Below, one piece after another: positions 25,888 through 35,062 of a stretch of 64,000 nt of DNA; within the stretch, counting starts at the first letter, position 1; each line of letters starts with the position of its first letter. The notes under the pieces are model-generated. The model made no database searches, had not been told where the DNA came from, and saw nothing but the letters and a program-made list of their open reading frames with translations. This DNA comes from Romboutsia_E sp900604535 (GTDB taxonomy: Bacteria; Bacillota; Clostridia; Peptostreptococcales; Peptostreptococcaceae): NCBI RefSeq assembly GCF_900604535.1, contig NZ_UWOT01000008.1:62001-126000 (forward strand), read 5' to 3'. The translations under genes and the position numbers were made by a program.

Positions 25888-27294
25888 CTATAATTTTTCC
25901 CCATTAGATCTTATTACTTCTTTATACCAAAAGTAACTATCTTTTTTAATTCTCCTTAAATCTTTAAAATCATGATCTTCTCTATTGATATATACAAATC
26001 CATAACGTTTTTTAAACCCTTGATGAGAACTTAATAAGTCAATTACTGACCAAGGACAGTATCCAATTAGCTCTACACCATCTTCAATTCCTTTTCTACA
26101 AGCATCTATATGATCTCTTAAGTAATTAATTCTATAATCATCATGGACTCTTTCGTCTTCAGTTAATGTATCTGCTGTTCCAAGACCATTTTCTGTAATT
26201 ATAAGAGGTAAATGATATTTATTGTAATATTCATTTAATGCTATTCTTAACCCAACAGGATCTATTTGCGCTCCATACTCTGTTGCACTTAAGTTAGGAT
26301 TTTTTTCAATTTTAAAATATCCATATAAATCATAATCTATCTCACTAACACGAGTTCCAACTGGATTTTCTTCTGTTGCTTCAAGATGTCTTGCACATAG
26401 TGTACGATAATAGTTAAATGCTATAAAGTCCATTTTAGCATTTTTAAGTATTTCTTTATCTTCCTCAAGCATATTAGGAACTATGTTAAGTTTTTCTAAG
26501 TAATTCATATAATATGCTGGGTATTGTCCATTATAGTGCATGTCTAATAAATAATTAGTTTTAAAGTTATCATTTAATTTTGCTGCCCATACATCTTCTG
26601 GCTTATTTGAGTATGGATAAGTTACTGTAGCCGATATTGATGGCCCTATTTTCCCACCTTCAACCATATTATGGCAAGCTATTGTTGCTAATGCGTGAGC
26701 TAAACACATATGATAATCCATCTGTGCTCTCATTTTTTCAACTTTATAATTATCAGTTTCATATATATTCATACGCTCTTTTACACGCATCATTAAATTT
26801 TGTTCATTATGTGGTTGCCAGTACTTAACTCTATCTCCGAAGTTTTCAAAGCAAATCTTTGCATATCTTTCAAATGCAAATGTACATTCTCTAGCTTCCC
26901 ATCCATTATACTTCTCAACTAATGCATATGGTAAATCAAAATGATATAAGGTAACAAATGGAGTTATATTACACTCTACTAAATAATCTATTACCTTATT
27001 GTAAAAGTCTATTCCAGCTTGATTTATTTCTCCATCTCCAGTGGGTATAATTCTAGCCCATGATAGCGAAAATCTATATATATTTAGCCCTAAATCTTTC
27101 ATAAGATCTATGTCTTCTTTCCAGTGATGATAAAAATCACTAGCTACCTTACTGTCTGCTTGAATTTCTGACTTTTTAAATGAATTAAAGTCTGCAACTG
27201 TCATTCCTTTTCCATCTTCATTCCATCCACCTTCTATTTGAAATGCTGAAGATGATGCCCCCCATAAGAAATCTTTCGGGAATGTATTTTTCAT
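25888..27294 (-). CDS. 6-phospho-beta-glucosidase (GH1)
   Basis: The 468 residues open with PKDFLWGASSSAFQIEGGWN. The acid/base Glu is in PHNEQNL (near 165; the usual TFNE is altered to PHNE, as in some GH1 branches) and the nucleophile in ITENGLGT (near 365). The GFKKRYGFVYINRE C-terminal string fits the phospho-sugar binding subgroup. It lies 23 bases downstream of a IIBC permease gene and shares its operon. Start supported by AGGAGGACG. It is more divergent than the other three GH1 enzymes of the window, so a different aglycone or linkage is likely. Confidence 0.93.
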   Translation of the reverse strand: MKNTFPKDFLWGASSSAFQIEGGWNEDGKGMTVADFNSFKKSEIQADSKVASDFYHHWKEDIDLMKDLGLNIYRFSLSWARIIPTGDGEINQAGIDFYNKVIDYLVECNITPFVTLYHFDLPYALVEKYNGWEARECTFAFERYAKICFENFGDRVKYWQPHNEQNLMMRVKERMNIYETDNYKVEKMRAQMDYHMCLAHALATIACHNMVEGGKIGPSISATVTYPYSNKPEDVWAAKLNDNFKTNYLLDMHYNGQYPAYYMNYLEKLNIVPNMLEEDKEILKNAKMDFIAFNYYRTLCARHLEATEENPVGTRVSEIDYDLYGYFKIEKNPNLSATEYGAQIDPVGLRIALNEYYNKYHLPLIITENGLGTADTLTEDERVHDDYRINYLRDHIDACRKGIEDGVELIGYCPWSVIDLLSSHQGFKKRYGFVYINREDHDFKDLRRIKKDSYFWYKEVIRSNGEKL

Positions 27295-27317
27295 ACTACG
27301 TCCTCCTAATGTCTATA

Positions 27318-28712
27318 TTAAGCAACCTCTTTTAAAGTTTCTTCTTGCTCTTCCTCTATATCTTTAAATCCAACTATATATGTAAGTAGTGCTGAACCAA
27401 AGAATGCAAAAACACATCCTATTAAGTAAGCTAAAAATCCTTTAGCTCCAGCTTGTGCATATACTGGAATTGTAAGTACACCTTGATTTGCAAATGCTAT
27501 ACCAAATGCTCCTCCATATCCCATTATTCCACCACCTATTGCACCGCATATTACTGCACATATCATTGGCCTTTTTAAGCGTAAGTTAGCTCCATAAATT
27601 GCAGGTTCTGTTATACCAAATAAAGCAGTTATACTCCCCGATAAAGCAACTGTTTTTAGTGATTTATTTTTCGATTTTAAAAATACACCTAATGCTGCTC
27701 CTGCTTGTGAGAAATTTGCTGCTCCTGCAAATGCTAGTAAATTTTGACGTCCATTTTGAGCTATATCATTTATTGCTATTGGTAATATTGGTCTATGAGC
27801 TCCAAATATAACTAATACACACCACATTCCACCTATAAATGCTCCACAAAGAACTGGGCTAAAGTTCATAAGTAATTGATAGAACCAATTAACTCCATTA
27901 CCTATATATATTCCTATTGGCCCAAATACTAATAAAGTGGATGGAACCATTATTAATATTGAAAGTGTAGGAACCATTATCATTTCAATTACATCTGGTA
28001 TTACTTTTTTTAAGAATTTCTCTAAGAAAGATAACATCCAAATTGCAATAATTATCGGTATTACTGATGAAGTATAACTTGCTTTTGTAATACTAATATT
28101 AAATAAACTTACTACTCTCTCTTCTGCCATTAATGCTACTATACTAGGATAACATAGAGTTGCACCAAGTACCATTGATATAATTTCATGTGTTTTAAAT
28201 ACTTTAGCAGCTGTATATCCAAGTATTATTGGGAAAAAATAAAACACTGCATCTGATGCTGCATTTAAGATAATATATGTATCATTTTGCTTTATATCTA
28301 TATTATGCTTATTTAAGTAGTACATAGATATAACTGCTAATATCCCCTTTATCATTCCTGAACCAGCTAGTGCATATATAATCGGCGTAAATATCTGAGC
28401 AATAGTTGTAAGTACCTTATTTAATGAAAAACCTTTTTTAATTTCTTCATTATTTTTATTCTTAGTTTTACCAACCATAGGTTCTAGTTCTTTAAATACT
28501 TTATCTACTTTACTTCCTATAACTACTTGTAACTGTTCCATACTTTCTACTACAGTTATAATTCCTTCTATTTGTGAAAGATTTTCTTTATTTACTTTAC
28601 TAAAATCTATTAATGTAAATCGTAATCTTGTATGACAATGTATAACATCTTTTATATTATCTTTGCCACCAACATTTTCTAAAACTTCTTTAGCAATCTG
28701 TTTAAAATTCAT
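27318..28712 (-). CDS. Beta-glucoside PTS enzyme IIBC
   Basis: The 464 residues hold an N-terminal IIB (about 1-80; DVIHCHTRLRFTL with the phospho-Cys) and a IIC of about ten helices (about 100-450; GITEPAIYGANLRLKRPMIC near 377). No IIA domain is present: the protein ends shortly after the last helix (KDIEEEQEETLKEVA) and the next gene starts 23 bases on. It therefore needs IIA in trans, possibly from 42638-43132. It is first in a two-gene operon with the GH1 enzyme. No dedicated regulator, RAT or clear cre was found in the upstream 330 bp. Confidence 0.93.
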   Translation of the reverse strand: MNFKQIAKEVLENVGGKDNIKDVIHCHTRLRFTLIDFSKVNKENLSQIEGIITVVESMEQLQVVIGSKVDKVFKELEPMVGKTKNKNNEEIKKGFSLNKVLTTIAQIFTPIIYALAGSGMIKGILAVISMYYLNKHNIDIKQNDTYIILNAASDAVFYFFPIILGYTAAKVFKTHEIISMVLGATLCYPSIVALMAEERVVSLFNISITKASYTSSVIPIIIAIWMLSFLEKFLKKVIPDVIEMIMVPTLSILIMVPSTLLVFGPIGIYIGNGVNWFYQLLMNFSPVLCGAFIGGMWCVLVIFGAHRPILPIAINDIAQNGRQNLLAFAGAANFSQAGAALGVFLKSKNKSLKTVALSGSITALFGITEPAIYGANLRLKRPMICAVICGAIGGGIMGYGGAFGIAFANQGVLTIPVYAQAGAKGFLAYLIGCVFAFFGSALLTYIVGFKDIEEEQEETLKEVA

Positions 28713-28928
28713 ATCTAACCTCCTATTTCTTATAACTTTATGTCCTTTATTATTTATCCATTATTTTTATTGATAATCAAATATTTTCATTTATTTAATA
28801 ATCCTAATTTAATTATTTATAATTTTAGATAATTACTTATAAGTTTAAATATCAATTATATAAGTACTTTAATATATTCTTTACTAATGTTATTTCTTAT
28901 AAAGTTTATACTAGTAATTTAAGGGTAT

Positions 28929-28943
28929 TAATAATAATTATTA
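28929..28943. promoter_or_regulatory. PerR-like 7-1-7 palindrome before the orphan ferredoxin
   Basis: TAATAATAATTATTA is a perfect 7-1-7 inverted repeat about 105 bases before the NuoE-like gene. It resembles a Fur/PerR-type box, but pure A/T composition makes chance occurrence easy. Confidence 0.3.
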
Positions 28944-29048
28944 TATTAAGGTGTTTAATTAATATTTTAGTACTTATTGTTACAATGCCTTTAGTATATT
29001 TATTAATTGTATAGTTTAATCTGTATAATATATAAAGGAGAGTTTTAT

Positions 29049-29528
29049 ATGTGTGATTTTATTTCTCGTAATAGTAAATCATTTGAGGAGTTAGATATAT
29101 TTATAAATTCACTTGATAAAAGCGAGGATAATGTAATTCGTACTTTACATTATGCGCAAAAAATATTTGGATATCTTTCAAATGAAGTTCAAAAATATAT
29201 TTCTAAAAAACTAAACATTTCATTTGATAAGATTCATGACTTAGTTAATTTTTACTCTTACTTTACAACTGACCTTAAAGGTGAAATCAAAATAAAAGTA
29301 TGTTTAAGTGGTGCATGTGCTAAAAATGATAGTAGTAATATACTTGCTGAATTTGAAGAATTGCTAGGTTTAAAATGTGGTGAAACTAGTAGTGATTTAA
29401 AGTTTAGCTTAGATTCATCAAGGTGTGTTGGTTCATGTCGTCGTTCTCCAGTCATTACTATAAATGGAAGAGTTTATGATAATGTAACTCTTAAGGATGT
29501 TTCTTTAATTCTAAAAGAACTTAAGTAG
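29049..29528 (+). CDS. Orphan NuoE/HndA-like [2Fe-2S] protein
   Basis: The 159-residue protein has the thioredoxin-like 24-kDa subunit fold of complex I and NAD(P)-linked hydrogenases. An N-terminal helical part (DNVIRTLHYAQKIFGYLSNE, about 27-46) is followed by CLSGAC (near 84) and CVGSC (near 124), the four cluster ligands in C-x4-C and C-x3-C spacing. No NuoF, hydrogenase or formate dehydrogenase gene is adjacent, which is unusual since this subunit normally works in a complex. The ATG at 29049 has AAAGGAGAG; a longer frame from 29007 lacks a ribosome site. Confidence 0.85.
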   Translation: MCDFISRNSKSFEELDIFINSLDKSEDNVIRTLHYAQKIFGYLSNEVQKYISKKLNISFDKIHDLVNFYSYFTTDLKGEIKIKVCLSGACAKNDSSNILAEFEELLGLKCGETSSDLKFSLDSSRCVGSCRRSPVITINGRVYDNVTLKDVSLILKELK

Positions 29529-29565
29529 TTTTTAATTTATATATAGTAAAAATAATAAACTTAAT

Positions 29566-29600
29566 AAAAAAGATGGACTGTATATTACGTCCATCTTTTT
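29566..29600. terminator. Bidirectional terminator between the ferredoxin and pdaV
   Basis: AAAAAGATGGAC pairs with GTCCATCTTTTT (12 bp, loop of 11). It serves both convergent genes. Confidence 0.88.
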
Positions 29601-29605
29601 GTCTT

Positions 29606-30493
29606 CTATGAAAGAGTTTTAAACTCATATCCATTTTCTTTAAAATATTTTATTATTTGTGGTAAAGACTTTGCTGTTTCTTCTTTTCCATAAGTATCGT
29701 GCATTAAAAGAACTACCATTTCTTTATCTTTAGATGTTTGTATTGCTATATTAGCTAATTGATCAGCATCTTTTTTAGCTCCTTCTGCATCTTTACTTAA
29801 TGCATTCCAGTCTATTGATGCCATGTTATTTTCATCTAAATAAGCATCTAAACTATCCATACCTTTCCATGACATATGACCACCTGGACATCTTATTACT
29901 CTAGTAGAAAAATACTTACCTAAAACATCTTTTAATAATTTATCAGTTTTTTCAAAATCAGCTTTAAATGCCTCTAAATCTAATACTCTATTTGGATATA
30001 ATATGCGATAATCATGAGTATATGAATGATTTGCAATAGCATGACCTTCATTTAGTTCTTGTTTTAAAAGTTCTTTTGCTTTTTCTCCACCTCTTTCAAT
30101 ATTTTCCCCTGTAACAAAGAAAGTTGCATGAACATCATTTTCTTTTAATATTTTTAAAACTTGAGGAGTTACAGTTGTTGAAGTTCCATCATCAAAAGTC
30201 AAAAATACTATTTTTTCTCCATTATTAGAATAATCATAGCTATTAAGTTTTTCAGCTACTTTTCTAGCATCATAAGAATATTTTTTAGCATCATTACTAC
30301 ATCCAACCATATACTTTTTCTTTTCTTCTTCTTCTTTTCTTCTTTCTTCTTCAATTCTTTGTTGCTCTAATTTTATTTGCTTTTGTTCTTCAAAGTAAGA
30401 CCAAGCCTTACTTGTTATTCCTATAAAAAATAAACATATTAGTATTAATATTATTAATCTACTTTGGTTTATATTTCTTCTTACGTTTCTCAT
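29606..30493 (-). CDS. pdaV: Membrane-anchored peptidoglycan deacetylase, PdaV-like
   Basis: The 295 residues carry an N-terminal anchor helix (about 12-30), a short Glu/Lys-rich coiled stalk (about 34-62) and an extracellular NodB polysaccharide deacetylase domain (about 95-290). Catalytic motifs are visible: FLTFDDGTS with the catalytic Asp pair, and HAIANHSYTHD with the zinc-binding H-x4-H. It should remove acetyl groups from GlcNAc in peptidoglycan and so lower lysozyme sensitivity. It is the last gene of a csfV-rsiV-pdaV operon like that of C. difficile. Confidence 0.9.
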   Translation of the reverse strand: MRNVRRNINQSRLIILILICLFFIGITSKAWSYFEEQKQIKLEQQRIEEERRKEEEEKKKYMVGCSNDAKKYSYDARKVAEKLNSYDYSNNGEKIVFLTFDDGTSTTVTPQVLKILKENDVHATFFVTGENIERGGEKAKELLKQELNEGHAIANHSYTHDYRILYPNRVLDLEAFKADFEKTDKLLKDVLGKYFSTRVIRCPGGHMSWKGMDSLDAYLDENNMASIDWNALSKDAEGAKKDADQLANIAIQTSKDKEMVVLLMHDTYGKEETAKSLPQIIKYFKENGYEFKTLS

Positions 30494-30558
30494 CTCTCTT
30501 AGTGCCTTTCTTTAATGTCATTTTTCTAGTTTGTATGTCCGTTATTTTCAATTTATAT

Positions 30559-31404
30559 TTATAATTTATCTGTTATTGATTTAGGTATTACAAACTCAGT
30601 TAATCCTTGTGATCCCGGTGCTACATCATATTTATCAAAACATATTACAATTTCACCTTTATCATTTATATAAAACCCTTGATTTTTATCTATTTTGTCA
30701 AATGTATAACTTCCATCATTAGCATCTATCCAATAATGTACTTCTGAATCAGCCTTCATTCTTTCTCTCATTTGTTGTTTTATGTTTTCACTTATAATAT
30801 CTACATAATCAGTTCCTCCAAACATGCCTTCTAAAGTTAAAATTGTTTGATTCCTTTTGTCTATATTATAAAATTTTCGAGTTGTATCACTTGATGCCAT
30901 TATAGTGTTGTTGTATATAACTATAGATAAAATATCATCATTATCTGTTTTTACTTCATACCAGGATTTAAAGGATTCTCTTCCCTCTTCTCCTTGCAGT
31001 TTTAATTGTTCTAATTCTTTTAAATACTGATCATACAATTTTTTACCTTCTTCTTCGAACTCTTTATTCATTTGATATTGTAAATTAGTATCTTTCATAC
31101 CTTCTATATTAGGCACGTCTATTGATATATCAAGTCCACCTTCATCAATTTTATAATTTCTAAAGTTAATTACTTTTATGACTTCACCTATTACAGGTAT
31201 ATTTTCTAAAGCATTTGCAAATGTTGGATTAATATTAACAATTCCTACTACTACTGCTAATGATGCTACTAGTGTTGACACCTTAGTTATACTTTTTTTA
31301 TTACGTCTATTAAGTACATCATTTACAACGATATTTAATTTATCTGGTATCTCTATATTCATATAATCATTCTTTAATTGTTCTATTTTCTTATCACTTT
31401 TCAA
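30559..31404 (-). CDS. rsiV: Anti-sigma factor RsiV-like, lysozyme-responsive
   Basis: The roughly 281-residue protein has a short cytosolic N-terminus, one transmembrane helix (about 40-60 of the longest frame; TKVSTLVASLAVVVGIVNIN) and an extracellular DUF4163/DUF3298 part (about 90-284), ending YDVAPGSQGLTEFVIP, typical of RsiV. RsiV proteins hold the sigma factor at the membrane until lysozyme binds them and triggers cleavage. It follows csfV by a few bases. I prefer TTG at 31404 over GTG at 31413, because GGAAG spacing is then correct; the choice is not certain. Confidence 0.88.
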   Translation of the reverse strand: MKSDKKIEQLKNDYMNIEIPDKLNIVVNDVLNRRNKKSITKVSTLVASLAVVVGIVNINPTFANALENIPVIGEVIKVINFRNYKIDEGGLDISIDVPNIEGMKDTNLQYQMNKEFEEEGKKLYDQYLKELEQLKLQGEEGRESFKSWYEVKTDNDDILSIVIYNNTIMASSDTTRKFYNIDKRNQTILTLEGMFGGTDYVDIISENIKQQMRERMKADSEVHYWIDANDGSYTFDKIDKNQGFYINDKGEIVICFDKYDVAPGSQGLTEFVIPKSITDKL

Positions 31405-31419
31405 AGTTTTCACTTCCTT

Positions 31420-31917
31420 TTATTCAGTAATGCTTATTTTCAGTTTAGATAATGCTTTATAAAGCCTAGTTTTTATAGTACTTTCTTTTTCATCTAAAAT
31501 CTTTGCTATATCAGATATTTTCATATCTTCAAAGTATCTTAAAACAATCACATCTTTATACTTTTCAGGTAATACCTCTAGTGCTCTTTGAAGATCTATA
31601 TCTTCGTATGTATCATACTCAGTAGATTCTTCTAAATTTAAGTCATCACTTCCTATAACATACTTGCTATTTTTCCTTATATAGTCAATTGCTGTATTAG
31701 CTACTATCTTATAAATCCAAGGTTTAATACTATCTATATCTTTGAGAGTGTCTACATTAGTTAAAGATTTGCATATAGCATCATGAACTATGTCTAATGC
31801 GTCATCTTCATTTCTTACATAAGTATAAGCAAATCTATATAATGATTCTTTATTGTCGACAATATATTTTTTTACCTCTTTTTCCTTTTTTTTAATTCCT
31901 AAGCTTAGTAATTTCAT
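31420..31917 (-). CDS. csfV: ECF sigma factor CsfV/SigV-like
   Basis: The 165 residues comprise region 2 (about 15-80; ALDIVHDAICKSL and PWIYKIVANTAIDYIRK) and region 4 (about 105-160; LPEKYKDVIVLRYFEDMKIS and ESTIKTRLYKAL). There is no ligand or extension domain. The operon with an RsiV-type anti-sigma factor and a deacetylase identifies it as a SigV-type lysozyme-response sigma factor. An ECF-type promoter is visible just upstream, suggesting autoregulation. The start follows GGTGGACG. Confidence 0.92.
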   Translation of the reverse strand: MKLLSLGIKKKEKEVKKYIVDNKESLYRFAYTYVRNEDDALDIVHDAICKSLTNVDTLKDIDSIKPWIYKIVANTAIDYIRKNSKYVIGSDDLNLEESTEYDTYEDIDLQRALEVLPEKYKDVIVLRYFEDMKISDIAKILDEKESTIKTRLYKALSKLKISITE

Positions 31918-31943
31918 CTTATTCGTCCACCTCTCATATATAT

Positions 31944-31971
31944 GACGATTTATATGTTGTAAAAAGTTTTC
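31944..31971 (-). promoter_or_regulatory. Candidate ECF (sigma V) autoregulated promoter
   Basis: On the minus strand GAAAAC (31966-31971) and CGTC (31944-31947) are separated by 18 bases, close to the sigma V/W/M pattern of a GAAAC-like -35 and a CGTC -10. Transcription would start about 20 bases before csfV. Confidence 0.5.
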
Positions 31972-32032
31972 TTTTTTTATTTTTTATTAATTATTTTTTT
32001 TAATACATCTTAAACAAAATAAAATTAATAAT

Positions 32033-32060
32033 AAAAAAGAGCATAACTATGCTCTTTCTT
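32033..32060 (-). terminator. Terminator of the LicT-controlled operon
   Basis: AAAGAGCATA pairs with TATGCTCTTT (10 bp, loop of 2), with a T-rich tract after it on the minus strand. Confidence 0.85.
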
Positions 32061-32081
32061 TATTATTAATTTTATTTACTT

Positions 32082-33539
32082 TTATGCTAATACAGTTTCA
32101 ATATTTTCTAATTTTTCTCCATTAGATTCTATGACTTGCTTATACCAATAAAAACTTTTCTTTCTATTTCTAGATAAATCTCCACTACCATCGTCATACT
32201 TATCTACATAAATAAATCCATATCTTTTCGCCATTTCTCCTGTAGATGCACTTACTAAATCTATACAACCCCATGGAGTATATCCTATTAAGTCTACTCC
32301 ATCTTCTACAGCCTCTTTCATTTGCTCTATATGTTCTTTTAGGTACTCTATACGATAATCATCATTAATATTTCCATTAATCTCCTTTTTATCATAAGCT
32401 CCCAATCCATTTTCAACTATCATCATTGGTATTCTATATCTATCATATATTTCATTTAATGTATATCTAAGACCTTTTGGATCTATTTGCCATCCCCAAT
32501 CACTTGACTTTAAGTAAGGATTTTTTGCTCCACCTAAAATGTTGCCTCCTGTGCTTGCATTCTCAGGATCACTACTTACGCATATAGACATATAGTAACT
32601 AAATGTATAGAAGTCAACACAACCATCTTTTAGAATTTCTAAATCTCTATCTTCCATTTTTATTTCTATATTATTTTCTCTGAAATATCTATTCATATAT
32701 GTTGGATATTCTCCACGTACTTGAACATCTCCACAGAAATAATTCATTACTCTACTATCTTTTTGAGTCATTACTATATCATCAGGATTACATGTAAATG
32801 GATACATTGTTGCAAATAATTGCATGCATCCTACCTTATAGCTCGGGTCTATTTCATGCGCTAATTTAACAGCCTTTGCACTTGCAACAAATTGATGATG
32901 TAATCCTTGGAATCTCAATTTAGGTATATCTACTTGATTAGTAAAATCTGTAGTTCCTTCATTTAATATACCTTGAGATAAAAATCCTCCAATAGGCATA
33001 GTTGCTGAATTTATTTCATTAAATGTTAACCAATATTTTACTTTTCCCTTGTATCTAGTGAATATTGCTTCACAATAATTCATGTATAAGTCTATTACTT
33101 CTCTTGAAGCCCATCCATTGTATTTTTCTGTTAAAGCAAATGGTACTTCATAATGAGATATTGTTATTAATGGTTCTATATTGTATTTTAAACATTCATC
33201 TATTACATTTTCATAAAACTTAAGACCAGATTCATTTGGACTATTTTCCATTCCTGTTGGGAATATTCTAGTCCATGCTATAGAAAATCTAAATACTTTA
33301 AATCCCATTTCTGCAAATAAAGCTATATCTTCCTTGTATCTATGATAAAAATCTATTGCTTCATGGCTTGGATAAAATATTCCATCTTCTATAGTTCTTG
33401 TTATTCTCTTACTTACCGTATGAGACCCTCCTGTACACATATCTGAACAAGATGGCCCTTTTCCGTTTACATTCCATGCTCCTTCGAATTGGTTAGCCGC
33501 AGTTGCTCCCCCCCATAAAAAATCTTTTCTAAAAGACAT
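32082..33539 (-). CDS. 6-phospho-beta-glucosidase (GH1), second of a tandem pair
   Basis: The 485 residues begin FRKDFLWGGATAANQFEGAW. The acid/base Glu is in TFNEINSA (near 177) and the nucleophile in IVENGLGA (near 375); MAKRYGFIYVDKY near the C-terminus is the phosphate-binding string. It lies 13 bases after a clearly related GH1 gene (33553-34980), sharing WGWQIDP and GYTPWGCIDLVSA blocks, so the two look like an old tandem duplication. Both are in the LicT/PTS operon. The start has GGGGGA. It is the last gene before a terminator. Confidence 0.95.
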   Translation of the reverse strand: MSFRKDFLWGGATAANQFEGAWNVNGKGPSCSDMCTGGSHTVSKRITRTIEDGIFYPSHEAIDFYHRYKEDIALFAEMGFKVFRFSIAWTRIFPTGMENSPNESGLKFYENVIDECLKYNIEPLITISHYEVPFALTEKYNGWASREVIDLYMNYCEAIFTRYKGKVKYWLTFNEINSATMPIGGFLSQGILNEGTTDFTNQVDIPKLRFQGLHHQFVASAKAVKLAHEIDPSYKVGCMQLFATMYPFTCNPDDIVMTQKDSRVMNYFCGDVQVRGEYPTYMNRYFRENNIEIKMEDRDLEILKDGCVDFYTFSYYMSICVSSDPENASTGGNILGGAKNPYLKSSDWGWQIDPKGLRYTLNEIYDRYRIPMMIVENGLGAYDKKEINGNINDDYRIEYLKEHIEQMKEAVEDGVDLIGYTPWGCIDLVSASTGEMAKRYGFIYVDKYDDGSGDLSRNRKKSFYWYKQVIESNGEKLENIETVLA

Positions 33540-33552
33540 ACTATTATCCCCC

Positions 33553-34980
33553 TTAATCTAAATCTTTACCGTTTGAAGCTATCACTTTTTTATACCAATC
33601 AAAACTTTTCTTTTTACTACGTTTTAGAGTTCCTTTTCCACCATTATCTTTATCTACATATATGAATCCATAACGTTTTTTCATTTCCCCAGTACCAGCA
33701 CTTACTAAATCAATACATCCCCATGGAGTATACCCTAATAAATCTACACCATCTAATTCAACAGCATCTATCATAGCCTTTATATGCTCACGTAAGTAAT
33801 CAATTCTATAATAATCATTTACATAACCATTTTCATCTGGAGTATCTACTGCGCCTAGTCCATTTTCTACTATAAATAATGGTTTTTGATAACGATCGTA
33901 TAAAGAGTTCATAGTTATTCTAAGACCCAATGGATCTATTTGCCATCCCCATTCACTTGCATCCAAGTATGGATTTTTAAGAGTTGCAAAAACATTTCCT
34001 TCTGTTTGAGCATCTACCTTCGGATCTGCACTTGTAAGTCTTGATGAATAGTATGAGAATGATATAAAATCCACTGTATTTTCTTTTAATATCTTTTTAT
34101 CATCTTCTCCTATTAATATGTTTATACCTTTACGTTCTAATTCTTTTATTGCATATGCTGGATATTCTCCACGAGATTGTACATCTATGAAGAAGTAATT
34201 TTCTCTATCTTTTTCTATAGATTTCCATACATCATTTGGATGACAAGTATATGAATAAGTATTTCCTGCAGCTAACATACATCCTATTTTAAACTCTGGA
34301 TTTATTTCTTTAGCTAACTTTGTAGCTAATGCACTTGCAACTAGTTGATGATGCGCAGCTTGATATTTTATTTGTTCTTCATTTTCACCTTCTTCTATAT
34401 ATAGACCTGCACCAATAAAAGGTAAATGAAGTATCATATTTATTTCATTAAATGTTAACCAATACTTTACCTTACCTTTGAATCTTGTAAATATTGCTTC
34501 ACAGTACTTTACGTATAATTCTACTAATTTACGGTCTCTCCATGCTCCATATTTTTCTACTAAGTACATAGGAACATCAAAGTGACATATCGTTACTAAT
34601 GGCTCGATTCCATATTTTAAACATTCATCAAATAAGCTTTCGTAAAATTTTAACCCTTCTTCATTTGGAACTTCTTCAAGTCCAGTTGGAAATATTCTAG
34701 TCCAAGCTATTGATAAACGATAACATTTGAATCCCATTTCTGCAAATAATTTTATATCTTCTTTATAATGATGATACATATCTATAGCTTCATGTGAAGG
34801 ATAATAATGATTATCATCACATTCAAACATCTTCATTTTACCAGCTAAAACTGGAAATCTATCTTTTCCGTGTGGTGCTACATCTACATTTGCTAGACCT
34901 CTACCACCATCTTTATATCCACCTTCACATTGGTTAGCAGCAGTTGCTCCGCCCCATAAAAAATCTTCTCTAAGTGCCAT
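33553..34980 (-). CDS. 6-phospho-beta-glucosidase (GH1), first of a tandem pair
   Basis: The 475 residues begin LREDFLWGGATAANQCEGGY. TFNEINM (near 172) carries the acid/base Glu, IVENGLGA (near 365) the nucleophile, and MKKRYGFIYVDKD the phosphate-binding residues. It follows the PTS IIBCA gene by 82 bases with an intercistronic hairpin between them, and precedes a paralogous GH1 gene. Two hydrolases behind one permease suggest different phospho-beta-glucosides enter by the same route. Start supported by GGAGGTAGAG. Confidence 0.95.
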   Translation of the reverse strand: MALREDFLWGGATAANQCEGGYKDGGRGLANVDVAPHGKDRFPVLAGKMKMFECDDNHYYPSHEAIDMYHHYKEDIKLFAEMGFKCYRLSIAWTRIFPTGLEEVPNEEGLKFYESLFDECLKYGIEPLVTICHFDVPMYLVEKYGAWRDRKLVELYVKYCEAIFTRFKGKVKYWLTFNEINMILHLPFIGAGLYIEEGENEEQIKYQAAHHQLVASALATKLAKEINPEFKIGCMLAAGNTYSYTCHPNDVWKSIEKDRENYFFIDVQSRGEYPAYAIKELERKGINILIGEDDKKILKENTVDFISFSYYSSRLTSADPKVDAQTEGNVFATLKNPYLDASEWGWQIDPLGLRITMNSLYDRYQKPLFIVENGLGAVDTPDENGYVNDYYRIDYLREHIKAMIDAVELDGVDLLGYTPWGCIDLVSAGTGEMKKRYGFIYVDKDNGGKGTLKRSKKKSFDWYKKVIASNGKDLD

Positions 34981-35017
34981 AACTCTACCTCCATAAATTT
35001 ATGTATATTAAATCCCC

Positions 35018-35054
35018 TAGGAGATAAAAGTAAATATATATATCTTATCTCCTA
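35018..35054 (-). other. Intercistronic hairpin between the PTS and GH1 genes
   Basis: TAGGAGATAA and TTATCTCCTA form a 10-bp stem with a 17-base loop inside the operon, without a T run. It could shield the upstream mRNA from decay or tune expression of the two parts. Confidence 0.4.
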
Positions 35055-35062
35055 TAAAAACT

